Shown here piece by piece: positions 19,268 through 28,827 of a DNA stretch of 64,000 bases. The first letter of the stretch is position 1; the number at the start of each line of letters is the position of its first letter. This DNA is from Zunongwangia mangrovi. Its GTDB lineage: Bacteria > Bacteroidota > Bacteroidia > Flavobacteriales > Flavobacteriaceae. A program made the position numbers and the translations under genes. The stretch spans positions 124,001 to 188,000 of the forward strand of contig NZ_FOKV01000003.1 in NCBI RefSeq assembly GCF_900112105.1, given 5' to 3'. Below the pieces are notes generated by a model. The model ran no database searches and had not been told where the DNA came from. It was given only the letters and a program-made list of their open reading frames with translations.

Positions 19268-20614
19268 ATGGCAAAATTTGAACTGAAATTACCTAAAATG
19301 GGAGAAAGTGTTGCTGAGGCAACCATAACCAGCTGGTTAAAAGAAGTAGGCGATACCATTGAAGCAGATGAACCGGTACTGGAAATAGCTACAGATAAAG
19401 TAGATAGCGAAGTGCCAAGTGAAGTAGATGGTAAGCTTGTAGAAATACTTTTTGAGGCAGATGATGTAGTTGAAGTTGGCCAAACGATCGCTATTATAGA
19501 AACTGATGGCGAAGTTAATCAGGATGATGATTTAGCTATTGATCTTGAAGAAGATAGTAACGAAGGTAGCCAAGAAGATGCTGAGGAAGTAGAGCAGCAT
19601 GCTGCAGAAGCTGAAGCTGCGGTTGAAATGGCAATGGAAACTACAGGAAGTTCAGATTATTCAGATTCAGATCGTTTTTATTCTCCATTAGTAAAAAACA
19701 TTGCTAAAGAAGAGAATATTAGCCTGGAAGAACTGGAAGCCGTAAAAGGTACCGGGAAAGATGGGCGCGTTACTAAAGACGATATCTTAGCTTATGTAGA
19801 AAACCGTGGAAGCAAGCCAAAAACTTCAACGGCTAACAATACTACTTCAAAATCAGATCATTTAGAACCTGCTTTTAAAAATCAGGAGAATGTGGTGACT
19901 TCTGGCGAAGACGAGATTATCGAAATGAGCCGTATGGGGAAAATGATTAGTAAGCACATGATCGATAGTGTGCAAACTTCAGCCCACGTGCAGTCTTTTA
20001 TAGAAGTAGATGTAACCAATATCTATAACTGGAGAAATAAGCATAAGGAAGCTTTTCAGAAAAAAGAGGGCGAAAAACTAACATTTACGCCAATATTTAT
20101 GGAAGCTGTAGCTAAGGCTATTCGTGATTTCCCATTGATCAATATTTCTGTAGATGGAGACAAAGTGATCAAGAAGAAAGATATTAATTTGGGGATGGCG
20201 GCAGCGCTTCCAGATGGGAATTTAATCGTACCTGTTATTAAAAATGCAGATCGATTAAATCTTGTAGGAATGGCCAAAGCGGTAAACGACCTGGCAAATA
20301 GAGCAAGACAAAATAAGCTAAAACCAGACGATATTCAGGGAGGAACTTATACGGTAACCAATGTAGGTACATTTGGTAGTATTATGGGAACACCAATTAT
20401 TAATCAGCCTCAGGTAGGTATTCTGGCTTTAGGTGCAATTAGAAAAATGCCTGCGGTTATAGAAACTCCAGAAGGTGATTTTATCGGGATTCGATATAAA
20501 ATGATCCTTTCACATAGTTACGATCATCGTGTGGTAAACGGTGCGCTAGGCGGGCAATTTGTGCAACGTGTAGCTCAATACTTAGAAGGCTTCGATAAGA
20601 ATAGAGAAATATAA
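19268..20614 (+). CDS. 2-oxo acid dehydrogenase E2 component (dihydrolipoamide acyltransferase)
   Basis: Core subunit of a 2-oxo acid dehydrogenase complex, 448 residues. One lipoyl domain (1-78) carries the lipoylated Lys44 in EIATDKVDSEVPS. An acidic linker follows, then an E3-binding domain (about 133-178, YSPLVKNIAKEENISL and GTGKDGRVTKDDIL) and the catalytic domain. The active-site segment reads SHSYDHRVVNGALGG, with Asn where most E2 proteins have Asp (DHRxxDG). Sequence style favours a branched-chain or general E2; E1 and E3 genes are not adjacent. A terminator lies 20 bp downstream. Confidence 0.92.
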   Translation: MAKFELKLPKMGESVAEATITSWLKEVGDTIEADEPVLEIATDKVDSEVPSEVDGKLVEILFEADDVVEVGQTIAIIETDGEVNQDDDLAIDLEEDSNEGSQEDAEEVEQHAAEAEAAVEMAMETTGSSDYSDSDRFYSPLVKNIAKEENISLEELEAVKGTGKDGRVTKDDILAYVENRGSKPKTSTANNTTSKSDHLEPAFKNQENVVTSGEDEIIEMSRMGKMISKHMIDSVQTSAHVQSFIEVDVTNIYNWRNKHKEAFQKKEGEKLTFTPIFMEAVAKAIRDFPLINISVDGDKVIKKKDINLGMAAALPDGNLIVPVIKNADRLNLVGMAKAVNDLANRARQNKLKPDDIQGGTYTVTNVGTFGSIMGTPIINQPQVGILALGAIRKMPAVIETPEGDFIGIRYKMILSHSYDHRVVNGALGGQFVQRVAQYLEGFDKNREI

Positions 20615-20633
20615 AATTAATGTATATAAAGAG

Positions 20634-20676
20634 AAACCGGAATTGCTTTTTATGGGGCGATTCCGGTTTTCTTTTT
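20634..20676 (+). terminator. Intrinsic terminator after the E2 gene
   Basis: AAACCGGAATTGC (20634-20646) pairs with GCGATTCCGGTTT (20657-20669), one G-T pair included, followed by TCTTTTT. Confidence 0.9.
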
Positions 20677-20708
20677 ATATTGCTGTAAGAAAAATCAAAC
20701 CTTAAAAG

Positions 20709-21482
20709 ATGGAATTAAAGCTTACAAAGCCTATTTGTTTTTTCGATCTGGAAACTACCGGAACGAACCTTGCTAAAGATAGGATTGTAGAAATAGCGAT
20801 ATTAAAAGTATATCCAAACGGAAATAAAGAAAGTAGAACCTGGTTGGTAAATCCAGAAATGGAGATTCCAAAAGAGGTTATTGCTATTCACGGAATTTCG
20901 AACGAGAAAGTGGCGAACGAGCCGACTTTTAAAGAATTATCCAAGCAAATCTACGACATGATTAAAGGTTGTGATCTTGGAGGCTATAATTCCAATCGCT
21001 TTGATATACCACTTTTAGCTGAAGAATTACTACGTGCAGATATCGATTTTGATATGAAGAATATGCTTGCCGTAGATGTACAAACGATCTTCCATAAAAA
21101 AGAGCAGCGAACTTTAGCAGCCGCTCTTAAGTTTTACTGCGGAAAAGATCTTATCGATGCGCACAGTGCCGCTGCAGATACTGAAGCGACTTACGAAGTT
21201 TTAAAATCTCAGCTAGATAAATACGAGGATTTAGAGAATGATATTAAGTGGTTGTCGCAATATAGTGCTCGCAAGAATTTTGCAGATTTTGCCGGTTTTA
21301 TAAGCTTCAATAAAAAAGGAGAGGAAGTTTTCTCTTTTGGAAAATATAAAGGAAAGCTTGTAGAAGAGGTTTTAGAAAAGGAACCCGGTTATTTTGGTTG
21401 GTTACAGAATGCCGATTTTCCACTATATACCAAGAAAGTATTAACCGCGATAAAATTGCGTAAGCTGAATACAAAACTTTAA
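20709..21482 (+). CDS. DnaQ-like 3'-5' exonuclease domain protein
   Basis: A 257-residue protein with a DEDDh exonuclease domain (residues 1-175). Exo I is FFDLETTGTNL (about 11-21), Exo II lies near GGYNSNRFDIPLLAEEL, and Exo III is AHSAAADTEAT with the His and Asp of the DEDDh type. The remaining C-terminal 80 residues (VFSFGKYKGKLVEEVLEKEPGYFGW) resemble the short domain often fused to such exonucleases in this phylum. It may act in DNA repair or proofreading. It is followed after 2 bp by the next gene, suggesting an operon through to cinA. Confidence 0.9.
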   Translation: MELKLTKPICFFDLETTGTNLAKDRIVEIAILKVYPNGNKESRTWLVNPEMEIPKEVIAIHGISNEKVANEPTFKELSKQIYDMIKGCDLGGYNSNRFDIPLLAEELLRADIDFDMKNMLAVDVQTIFHKKEQRTLAAALKFYCGKDLIDAHSAAADTEATYEVLKSQLDKYEDLENDIKWLSQYSARKNFADFAGFISFNKKGEEVFSFGKYKGKLVEEVLEKEPGYFGWLQNADFPLYTKKVLTAIKLRKLNTKL

Positions 21483-21484
21483 AA

Positions 21485-22429
21485 ATGCGGCTTCTGCTTC
21501 CTTTTTTTCTGTTTATTTCTGCGAGCGCTCTTGGGCAAGCTATCAGAGCAGTGGGGCAAGTTGTAGATGCTGAAACTTTAGAGCCATTACCTTACGTAAA
21601 TATTATTTTAGAGGAAGAAAAAAGAGGAACTTCTACAGATAAAGAAGGCAGGTATTCTTTTGTAGTAAAAGATATTGCTGAAGATACTGATGTGAAATTT
21701 AGTTATGTAGGTTACGAATCTAAGCATGCACCGTTAAAGGAATTAAAAGGAAAAGTAATTCGATTAAAACCTTCTGTAGATCATTTAGCTGAAGTTCGCT
21801 TATATACCATAAAAGAAAAAAAACGACAAAGAATTAACGATTTTCGACGTAAAGAAATCATTGGGCTTGGTAATTTTAGCGGTGGGCAATATCCGAGTAT
21901 CGTTGCCAGGCATTATGATAAGCCGGAAAAGTTTGATGAAGGCTGTTTTATAAAGAATATTGAAGTCCGTTATTTTTCCGTAGAAAAAACACTTTACGGA
22001 AGCGCAAAATTCAGGTTACGGATTATGGCGGTGGATAACCAAGGAAAACCTTCTTATGATCTACTAAGCGACGGATTGATTATCCAGAAAGAGGCCAGCC
22101 AGTTTAAAAGCAAAATTGATATGCTTCCATATAAAATTCCGGTTCCAAAGGATGGGTTTTTTGTAGCAGTAGAGCATTTGTTTATTGAAGAAAATGCCTA
22201 TTTTGAAGAAAAAGATTATCGTGTTAACGACACTATTATTTATCGTGATGTGAAATTGCGTAAATATGGACCAGTTTTTAGCGGAGTTTTAGAAGAATAT
22301 AGGGAAGGTTTTAATTCATATTACAAAGACACTAATGGCTGGCAAAAAATGGATAATTTAGATAATTCGAATGAAGTTTTTTCTGGAATGTTGCCAGTCC
22401 CGGCATTCAAAATAACCTTGACAGATTAG
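21485..22429 (+). CDS. Exported protein with carboxypeptidase-like regulatory domain
   Basis: A 314-residue protein with a signal peptide (about 1-18, ending ASALGQA). Residues about 20-95 form a CarboxypepD_reg-like beta-sandwich (VGQVVDAETLEPLPYVNIIL, GTSTDKEGRYSF, FSYVGYES), the domain that also starts TonB-type receptors. The rest (about 100-314) has no recognised domain and no barrel-like length. It probably sits in the periplasm or at the outer membrane. It lies in a run of closely spaced genes but its function is unknown. Confidence 0.78.
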   Translation: MRLLLPFFLFISASALGQAIRAVGQVVDAETLEPLPYVNIILEEEKRGTSTDKEGRYSFVVKDIAEDTDVKFSYVGYESKHAPLKELKGKVIRLKPSVDHLAEVRLYTIKEKKRQRINDFRRKEIIGLGNFSGGQYPSIVARHYDKPEKFDEGCFIKNIEVRYFSVEKTLYGSAKFRLRIMAVDNQGKPSYDLLSDGLIIQKEASQFKSKIDMLPYKIPVPKDGFFVAVEHLFIEENAYFEEKDYRVNDTIIYRDVKLRKYGPVFSGVLEEYREGFNSYYKDTNGWQKMDNLDNSNEVFSGMLPVPAFKITLTD

Positions 22430-22461
22430 AGACTAAAAAAACAGATTAAAAAGTATTGCAA

Positions 22462-23076
22462 ATGAAGCTTATTTGTATAGGTAGAAATTATACCGATCAT
22501 ATTGCCGAGTTAGAAAATGAAAAGCCAGAAGATCCTGTAGTTTTTCAGAAGCCAGATACGGCGATATTATTAAAAAAACAGCCTTTTTTTATTCCAGATT
22601 TTTCTAATGATGTGCATTACGAAGTAGAATTACTGGTAAAGATCACACGAGTAGGAAAACATATTCAGCCTAAATTTGCTCATAAATACTATGATGAAAT
22701 AGGTTTGGGAATCGATTTTACGGCCAGAGATCTTCAGGCGAAACTAAAATCTAAAGGACTTCCGTGGGAAAAAGCAAAAGGATTTGATGGTGCCGCGGTA
22801 ATTGGTGAAAAATGGCTGGATAAAAATCGGTTTTCAGATTTAAACAATATTAATTTTAGTTTAAAAAAGAATGACGAAATTGTACAAAATGGCAATAGTT
22901 CTTTGATGCTTTGGAAAATTGACGAACTAATTGCTTATATTTCAACATTCTTTACATTAAAGATCGGTGATATTATCTTTACGGGAACACCTGCAGGTGT
23001 TGGCCCGGTTGCTCCAGAAGATAATTTAACCGGATTTATTGAAGAAGAAGAAATTTTTTCTATAAATATTAAATAA
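22462..23076 (+). CDS. Fumarylacetoacetate hydrolase family protein
   Basis: A 204-residue single-domain FAH-fold protein, much shorter than the true fumarylacetoacetase at 2750-4039. Conserved segments are CIGRNYTDHI, the metal-binding VHYEVELLVKI, GIDFTARDLQ, AKGFDGAAVIGE and FTGTPAGVGPV. Relatives include acylpyruvate hydrolases and oxaloacetate decarboxylases, so the substrate is probably a small 2-oxo-acid. The ATG at 22462 is preferred over an in-frame TTG two codons upstream. It is followed 4 bp later by the Hpt gene. Confidence 0.9.
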   Translation: MKLICIGRNYTDHIAELENEKPEDPVVFQKPDTAILLKKQPFFIPDFSNDVHYEVELLVKITRVGKHIQPKFAHKYYDEIGLGIDFTARDLQAKLKSKGLPWEKAKGFDGAAVIGEKWLDKNRFSDLNNINFSLKKNDEIVQNGNSSLMLWKIDELIAYISTFFTLKIGDIIFTGTPAGVGPVAPEDNLTGFIEEEEIFSINIK

Positions 23077-23080
23077 CCCC

Positions 23081-23419
23081 ATGAGTAGCTACGATTTAAA
23101 AGATGTAGAAGAAATGGCAGGCGGTGATCAGGAATTTATGCTTGTAGTAGTACAAACTTTTCTTGAAGAGATTCCGCCAGATGTAGAAGCCATGAATGAA
23201 GCTATAAATAATGGTAACGCAAATCTCGCCTACAGTTTTGCCCATAAGATGAAACCAAATCTAAAATTGTTTGGATTACAGTTAATGCCAGAGATTACTG
23301 TAATCGAGCAATGGTCTAAACAAGGGAAAAATAAAGAAGATGCTCCAAAGGCTGCAAGAACGATTACAGCTAAAGTAACGCAGGTTTGCAAAGAATTAAA
23401 AGAAGACTTTAATCTTTAA
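23081..23419 (+). CDS. Stand-alone Hpt-domain phosphotransfer protein
   Basis: A 112-residue all-helical protein consisting of one histidine phosphotransfer domain. The phospho-accepting site is in [16 protein letters not shown] (His at about residue 57), with the expected HxxKxxxxxxG spacing. Such proteins shuttle phosphate between hybrid histidine kinases and receivers. No kinase or receiver gene is adjacent. Its stop overlaps the cinA start codon (TAATG), so it is co-translated with cinA. Confidence 0.88.
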   Translation: MSSYDLKDVEEMAGGDQEFMLVVVQTFLEEIPPDVEAMNEAINNGNANLAYSFAHKMKPNLKLFGLQLMPEITVIEQWSKQGKNKEDAPKAARTITAKVTQVCKELKEDFNL

Positions 23420-24669
23420 TGAACGCAGAGATCATAACGATTGGCGACGAAATTCTTATCGGCCAGATCATCGATACCAATTCGGCTTATATTGCAAAAG
23501 AGCTTAATAAAATAGGGGTAAGTATTCATCAAATAACTTCTATAGAAGATGAATGGAACCATATTTTAACTACTTTAGGTGAAGCCCAAAAAAGAGCAGA
23601 TATTGTAATTATTACCGGTGGGCTTGGGCCTACCAAAGATGATATCACCAAAAAATGTCTCTGCGAATTTTTTAACGATACCCTGGTAAAGAACGAGGAA
23701 GTTTTAGCGCATGTCGAAGAGCTTTTTGAGAAATATATCGATACACCAATTTCAGATCTTAACAGGATGCAGGCGTTGGTGCCATCTAAAGCAGAGGTTT
23801 TAAAGAATAGTTATGGGACTGCTCCCGGAATGTGGCTTAAAAAAGATAGTACTGTATTTGTTTCTATGCCGGGTGTGCCATACGAGATGAAAGCATTAAT
23901 GCAAGATGAGGTAATTCCAAGAATTAGAGAGCGTTTTAAACGACCTTTTATTTTGCATAAAACAGTGCTGACATTAGGGATGGGTGAAAGTGCTATTGCT
24001 GAAAAAATTGAGTCCTGGGAAGAAGCATTACCGGCTCATATACGTCTGGCTTATTTGCCAAACTTGGGTAAAGTACGTTTACGTTTAAGTACAAAAGGTA
24101 GTGATCCTAAAATAATGGCACAGGAAGTAGATGACCAAATCGCTTCGCTTAGCCAGATTATTGGAGAAATTATAAAAGGAGTAGAGGAAGAAAATCCTAT
24201 AGAAGTTCAGATTGGTAATTTATTAAAAGAAAAAAATGCCAGCCTGGCTACTGCTGAAAGTTTTACAGGAGGTAGATTAGCTTCTATTTTTACCAAAAAT
24301 TCAGGTTCTTCAGCTTTTTTTAAAGGGAGCGTGGTGGCATATGCTACAGAAGCTAAAGTGAATATTCTTGGAGTTTCGCAGGAGCTTATTGATAAATATT
24401 CTGTGGTAAGTAATGAAGTGGCTTGTGAAATGGCTAGGAAAGTAAAAGCTTTATACCAAACCGATTACGCCATTGCAACAACAGGAAACGCAGGCCCATC
24501 AAAAGGAGATAGCGATGCAGATGTTGGAACTGTCTTTTTAGCGATCGCTACCCCAGATCATGTTTTTGCCAGAGAATTCAACTTTGGGAATCATAGAGAC
24601 AAGGTTTTTGGGAAGGCCATAAATAAATGTATGGAGCTAGTATTAGATGAAATTTATAGCCAAAAATAG
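23419..24669 (+). CDS. cinA: CinA: nucleotide-modifying domain fused to NMN deamidase
   Basis: A 416-residue two-domain protein. The N-terminal MoaB/MogA-like domain (1-170) begins [21 protein letters not shown] and includes [10 protein letters not shown]; in relatives it hydrolyses ADP-ribose or CoA-type pyrophosphates. The C-terminal PncC domain (about 255-416) has [24 protein letters not shown] and [23 protein letters not shown], typical of nicotinamide mononucleotide amidohydrolase. The common annotation 'competence/damage-inducible' is historical. It is the last gene of the run from 20709. Confidence 0.95.
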   Translation: MNAEIITIGDEILIGQIIDTNSAYIAKELNKIGVSIHQITSIEDEWNHILTTLGEAQKRADIVIITGGLGPTKDDITKKCLCEFFNDTLVKNEEVLAHVEELFEKYIDTPISDLNRMQALVPSKAEVLKNSYGTAPGMWLKKDSTVFVSMPGVPYEMKALMQDEVIPRIRERFKRPFILHKTVLTLGMGESAIAEKIESWEEALPAHIRLAYLPNLGKVRLRLSTKGSDPKIMAQEVDDQIASLSQIIGEIIKGVEEENPIEVQIGNLLKEKNASLATAESFTGGRLASIFTKNSGSSAFFKGSVVAYATEAKVNILGVSQELIDKYSVVSNEVACEMARKVKALYQTDYAIATTGNAGPSKGDSDADVGTVFLAIATPDHVFAREFNFGNHRDKVFGKAINKCMELVLDEIYSQK

Positions 24670-24809
24670 AGGTGTTTTCTTCAATAATTTCATACTCAAT
24701 AACAACGAAAATAATATCGTAAATTTTTTTTACAGAATGTGTTGTGAATTAGGGATAAAAATCGTTAATTTGCACCCTGTTTTGAAATAACGAGATAAAG
24801 TATAGAGCA

Positions 24810-25049
24810 ATGTCAAGAGTTTGTGAACTTACAGGTAAAAAAGCGATGGTTGGGAACAATGTTTCTCACGCAATGAATAAAACCAAGCGTAAATTTAACG
24901 CGAACCTGGTTAAGAAACGTTTTTTTATTCCTGAAGAGGATAAATGGATCACTTTAAAAGTGTCTACCTCTGCGCTTAAAAATATTAACAAGAAAGGAAT
25001 CTCTGCCGTTATTAAAGAGGCTAGAGCAAAAGGATTTCTTCAAAAATAA
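24810..25049 (+). CDS. rpmB: 50S ribosomal protein bL28
   Basis: A 79-residue basic protein beginning MSRVCELTGKKAMVGNNVSHA, the conserved bL28 N-terminus, with KTKRKFNANL next. First gene of a ribosomal-protein operon with rpmG and bL38, separated by 26 and 8 bp. A near-consensus -7 box (TTAATTTG, followed by CACCC) lies about 35 bp upstream. Confidence 0.98.
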   Translation: MSRVCELTGKKAMVGNNVSHAMNKTKRKFNANLVKKRFFIPEEDKWITLKVSTSALKNINKKGISAVIKEARAKGFLQK

Positions 25050-25075
25050 TCCTTTACTTATAAAAACAAATTAAG

Positions 25076-25258
25076 ATGGCAAAGAAAGGAAACAGAGTAC
25101 AGGTTATTTTAGAATGTACCGAGCATAAAGCTTCTGGACAACCAGGTACATCAAGATACATTACTACGAAGAATAAAAAGAATACACCGGATAGAATGGA
25201 GTTAAAGAAATTTAACCCAATCTTGAAAAAAATGACGGTTCATAAAGAGATTAAATAA
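25076..25258 (+). CDS. rpmG: 50S ribosomal protein bL33
   Basis: A 60-residue protein with the bL33 pattern [15 protein letters not shown] and [21 protein letters not shown]. It lacks the second pair of zinc-binding cysteines, so it is the zinc-free (C-minus) form. It lies between rpmB and bL38. Confidence 0.97.
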   Translation: MAKKGNRVQVILECTEHKASGQPGTSRYITTKNKKNTPDRMELKKFNPILKKMTVHKEIK

Positions 25259-25266
25259 TTTGAGTC

Positions 25267-25416
25267 ATGGCAAAGAAATCAGTTGCAGCATTACAAACAG
25301 GATCTAAGAGATTAACCAAAGCTATTAAAATGGTTAAATCTCCTAAAACAGGTGCATATACTTTCGTTGAGGCTATTATGGCTCCTGAAGATGTTAACGA
25401 TTATTTGAAAAAGTAA
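25267..25416 (+). CDS. Ribosomal protein bL38 (DUF4295 family), Bacteroidota-specific
   Basis: A 49-residue basic protein starting MAKKSVAALQTGSKRL and containing SPKTGAYTFVEAIM. This is the DUF4295 family, found in Bacteroidota right after bL28 and bL33; from memory it was identified as the extra ribosomal protein bL38 in a Flavobacterium ribosome structure. The reading frame starts 8 bp after the rpmG stop and ends just before a strong terminator. Confidence 0.88.
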   Translation: MAKKSVAALQTGSKRLTKAIKMVKSPKTGAYTFVEAIMAPEDVNDYLKK

Positions 25417-25442
25417 TCGGATAAAAAATTTATAATTTTTTT

Positions 25443-25484
25443 AAAAGGCCGTCCTGATTTGTTATCTGGACGGCTTTTTCTTTT
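25443..25484 (+). terminator. Intrinsic terminator of the rpmB-rpmG-bL38 operon
   Basis: GCCGTCC (25448-25454) pairs with GGACGGC (25468-25474), flanked by AAAA upstream and TTTTTCTTTTT downstream. Confidence 0.9.
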
Positions 25485-25557
25485 TATGTATATTTACCCC
25501 TAATTTTAGAGTCCTTTTTTCGATTAGGACCATTCTCATTAAAACTAACAATCAAAA

Positions 25558-26508
25558 ATGAGTTTATTTAAAAAGATTTTTTCAAAAGAAAAGAAAGAAA
25601 CTCTCGATAAAGGGCTAGAAAAAAGTAAGACCAGTTTTTTCTCTAAAATGAGTAAAGCTGTTGCCGGGAAATCTAAAGTAGACGATGAAGTTTTAGATGA
25701 TCTGGAAGATGTTTTGGTAAGTAGTGATGTAGGTGTTGCTACTACGATCAAAATTATTAACCGAATTGAAGATCGTGTGGCTAAAGATAGATATCTGGGT
25801 ACAGACGAGCTTAACCAGATCCTACGCGAAGAAATTGCAGGTTTGTTATCTGAAACTAACTCGGGTAATGCAACAGATTTTACTGTTCCAGATAAGAAAC
25901 CATACGTAATGATGGTGGTAGGGGTAAATGGTGTTGGTAAAACAACGACCATCGGTAAGCTGGCAAACCAATTTAAAAATCGTGGATTAAAAGTAGTTTT
26001 AGGTGCAGCCGATACTTTTAGAGCTGCAGCAATAGATCAATTACAAGTTTGGGCAGAACGTACAGACGTGCCTATTATCAAACAATCTATGGGAAGCGAT
26101 CCAGCCTCTGTTGCTTTTGATACGGTACAAAATGCAGTCAAAATGGATGCCGATGTAGTACTTATCGATACTGCCGGAAGATTGCACAACAAGGTAAACC
26201 TTATGAAAGAACTTTCTAAAGTAAAACGAGTGATGCAAAAAGTAATTCCAGATGCACCACACGAAGTACTTTTAGTTTTAGATGGTTCTACCGGGCAAAA
26301 TGCTTTTGAACAGGCTAAACAATTTACAGCCGCTACTGAAGTTACTTCGCTAGCCGTAACCAAACTGGATGGAACTGCAAAAGGCGGTGTAGTGATTGGG
26401 ATTAGCGACCAGTTCCAGATTCCGGTGAAATATATTGGCGTAGGAGAGCGTGTTGAGGATCTTCAGGTATTCAATAAATTTGAATTTGTAGATTCATTTT
26501 TCAAATAA
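25558..26508 (+). CDS. ftsY: Signal recognition particle receptor FtsY
   Basis: A 316-residue SRP GTPase that docks Ffh-ribosome complexes at the membrane. The short charged A region (1-35) is followed by the N domain and the G domain: G1 GVNGVGKTTT (about 122-131), DTFRAAA, G3 DTAGR, TKLDGTAKGGVVIG, and GVGERVEDLQVF near the C-terminus. It lacks the long acidic A domain of enterobacterial FtsY, as is common outside that group. It works with the SRP RNA at 8619. Confidence 0.97.
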   Translation: MSLFKKIFSKEKKETLDKGLEKSKTSFFSKMSKAVAGKSKVDDEVLDDLEDVLVSSDVGVATTIKIINRIEDRVAKDRYLGTDELNQILREEIAGLLSETNSGNATDFTVPDKKPYVMMVVGVNGVGKTTTIGKLANQFKNRGLKVVLGAADTFRAAAIDQLQVWAERTDVPIIKQSMGSDPASVAFDTVQNAVKMDADVVLIDTAGRLHNKVNLMKELSKVKRVMQKVIPDAPHEVLLVLDGSTGQNAFEQAKQFTAATEVTSLAVTKLDGTAKGGVVIGISDQFQIPVKYIGVGERVEDLQVFNKFEFVDSFFK

Positions 26509-26751
26509 TTCTAGCTGATTTTATCGATTTTGAACTAGTATTTTTTACCGGTTTAAGATGGTAAGATTTTAACTTATTATAGATTCCTGAAGTTTTTTAT
26601 TTCAATTCATTTTTAAGGAATTATTATTTTTCGAAATTAATTTTGTGCTTTTGAAGGCTATTTTCTTCCGAAGAAATTTTAAACAGAGTAAGATTTGTTC
26701 TTTTAGAATATACAAATAAACTAACCAATATTAACCAACTAACCACCCCAT

Positions 26752-28410
26752 ATGAAAAAGATCTTATTCTTGTGCGGAATATTGGCCATTATAGGCTGTA
26801 AAAAAGATAAAGAAAGTAAAAAGGATTCTCAGGAAATTGTAGTTTCAGATTCAACTGGTACTAGCGAATATCAGGGAGATGTAATGCTAGAATTTAAGGT
26901 TTTAGATTCTAAATATATCGAGAATGACGTGCTTTGGGCGCCATTCGAAATCGAACTCTATAAAGTTACAGAAAAGAAATACGATAGCTTAAAATCGATA
27001 ATTCTTGAAAAATCTGTGACAGAATTACAAAGTGCGATCGCAAAAGAAGAACTTACCTACGAAGAGCTTACTCTATTTTATTTATATAGAATGCGAAAGT
27101 TAGATCGTGAAAATGAACTTTCTTTAAATTCTGTAATAGCGATTAATCCAGATGTGTTAACCGAAGCTCGTTTAAAGGATAGAAATTATAAAAATACCGA
27201 GAATAAAAGTCCTATTTATGGGATACCGGTATTGCTAAAAGATAATATTAATACAGCTACGATGCCAACAACGGCCGGAGCTGTAGCGCTGCAAGGAAAT
27301 ACAACACCTAATGCTTTTATCGCGAATCAATTAGAAAGTAGCGGTGCAATTATTTTAGGAAAAGCTAACCTTAGTGAATGGGCTTATTTTTTCTGTAAAG
27401 GATGTCCTAGTGGATATTCGGCAGTAGGAGGGCAAACTTTAAATCCTTACGGGCGTAGGTTTTTTGATACTGGAGGTTCCAGCTCTGGTAGTGGTGTTGC
27501 AGTGGCTGCTAATTTTGCTCCTTTGGCAGTAGGATCTGAAACTTCAGGATCTATACTTTCACCATCTAGTCAGAATAGTTTAGTGGGATTAAAACCAACA
27601 ATCGGACTTTTAAGTAGAACCGGAATCGTTCCTATTTCAAGTACCTTAGACACTCCTGGCCCAATGACGAAAACCGTTATGGACAACGCCATTTTGTTGA
27701 GTGCTATGGCGGGAAGAGATACTAGCGACGCGAAAGTGTTTTCAGATTCTATTAAAGTAACCACAGATTATTACTCGGCTTTAAGCGATACTACAAGTTT
27801 ACGCGGAGTAAGATTAGGTGTGATCAAAGAACTTACTGAAGATTCTTTATATAGTCGTGCCATTAACGATCTTAAAAAAGTTGGAGCTCAAATCGTCGAA
27901 TTTGAAGCTGAAGACATTGATTTGCCAAATTTTCTTAGGCTGTTAAATCTTGATATGAAAAAAGATCTTCCTGCTTATCTAAAGCGATATGGCAAAAGGG
28001 TAGACGTTAGATCTGTAGAAGATATAATGGCTTTTAATGTTGAAGATTCAGTGCAACGTGCTCCTTATGGGCAGGGATTGTTTGAAGGAATTGTAAAGGA
28101 TACCGCTTCAGCAGAAGAATTTCAGGCAATAAAAGATACCCTAAAAACACGCGGAAAGCGGTTTTTTAATATCCCGATGAAAGAATATGATTTAGACGGT
28201 GTTCTTTCGATAAATAATTATCATGCCGGTTTTGCCGCAGTTGCAGAATATCCTGCGATTACAGTACCTATGGGCTATGACGATATTGGAGAACCTAAAG
28301 GTTTAACCTTTATTTCTATTCCTTATTCTGAACAAAATTTACTACGCTGGGCTTATGCATACGAGCAGGAATCGCAGCAGCGTAAACCACCAAAAGACTA
28401 TTCTAAGTAA
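26752..28410 (+). CDS. Amidase-signature enzyme, lipoprotein
   Basis: A 552-residue member of the amidase signature family, exported as a lipoprotein (lipobox IIGC, Cys16). The catalytic triad is readable: Lys163 in PVLLKDNIN, the cis-Ser in GGSSSGSG (241-248), and the nucleophilic Ser in ETSGSI (about 267). The family includes acylamidases and peptide amidases; the periplasmic or surface location suggests scavenging of amides or peptides. An N-terminal extension (about 20-90) precedes the enzyme domain. The stop overlaps the next start (TAATG). Confidence 0.9.
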   Translation: MKKILFLCGILAIIGCKKDKESKKDSQEIVVSDSTGTSEYQGDVMLEFKVLDSKYIENDVLWAPFEIELYKVTEKKYDSLKSIILEKSVTELQSAIAKEELTYEELTLFYLYRMRKLDRENELSLNSVIAINPDVLTEARLKDRNYKNTENKSPIYGIPVLLKDNINTATMPTTAGAVALQGNTTPNAFIANQLESSGAIILGKANLSEWAYFFCKGCPSGYSAVGGQTLNPYGRRFFDTGGSSSGSGVAVAANFAPLAVGSETSGSILSPSSQNSLVGLKPTIGLLSRTGIVPISSTLDTPGPMTKTVMDNAILLSAMAGRDTSDAKVFSDSIKVTTDYYSALSDTTSLRGVRLGVIKELTEDSLYSRAINDLKKVGAQIVEFEAEDIDLPNFLRLLNLDMKKDLPAYLKRYGKRVDVRSVEDIMAFNVEDSVQRAPYGQGLFEGIVKDTASAEEFQAIKDTLKTRGKRFFNIPMKEYDLDGVLSINNYHAGFAAVAEYPAITVPMGYDDIGEPKGLTFISIPYSEQNLLRWAYAYEQESQQRKPPKDYSK

Positions 28411-28688
28411 TGGCACAACGATACCTGATTATATTTACCAAACTTATATTTATATACTGTCTGTTTTATGTGATCATGAAAATACTGGCCGTTTTTCAGG
28501 GTGCATGGCTTTATGCTAACCTAATTATAGCTTTCCCGGTGCTCATATTGGGCCTTTTAGGTGCATATTTTGTAAAGATCAAGAAGTACAATTGGCTATA
28601 CGTTATCATTTGTGCAATACTTATAAGTATTATCAGGTATTACGAACAAGGCTGGTTATTAGGCTTGCATAATTATTTTGGTACTTAG
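28410..28688 (+). CDS. Small hydrophobic membrane protein
   Basis: A 92-residue protein with three hydrophobic stretches (about 9-30, 33-51 and 57-74). The start codon overlaps the amidase stop, so it is coupled to it. I do not recognise the family; a role linked to the amidase is inference only. A strong terminator follows 28 bp after the stop. Confidence 0.7.
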   Translation: MAQRYLIIFTKLIFIYCLFYVIMKILAVFQGAWLYANLIIAFPVLILGLLGAYFVKIKKYNWLYVIICAILISIIRYYEQGWLLGLHNYFGT

Positions 28689-28715
28689 AAGATATATTCT
28701 AACTATATAGATTAT

Positions 28716-28752
28716 AAAAACCCATCTTAACGAAAGTTTCGATGGGTTTTTT
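28716..28752 (+). terminator. Intrinsic terminator of the amidase operon
   Basis: AAAAACCCATC (28716-28726) pairs with GATGGGTTTTT (28741-28751) around a 14-nt loop. Confidence 0.9.
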
Positions 28753-28827
28753 ATAGCCTTAAAGTTTCCGATTGTTAGTATCTTAGTGCAACTCTTATAA
28801 TTTTTCTAAACTAAATTCAATCACTTT

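Noticed and set aside
21485-22429. TonB-dependent receptor
   Set aside because: It shares the N-terminal carboxypeptidase-like domain but is only 314 residues, with no plug or barrel.
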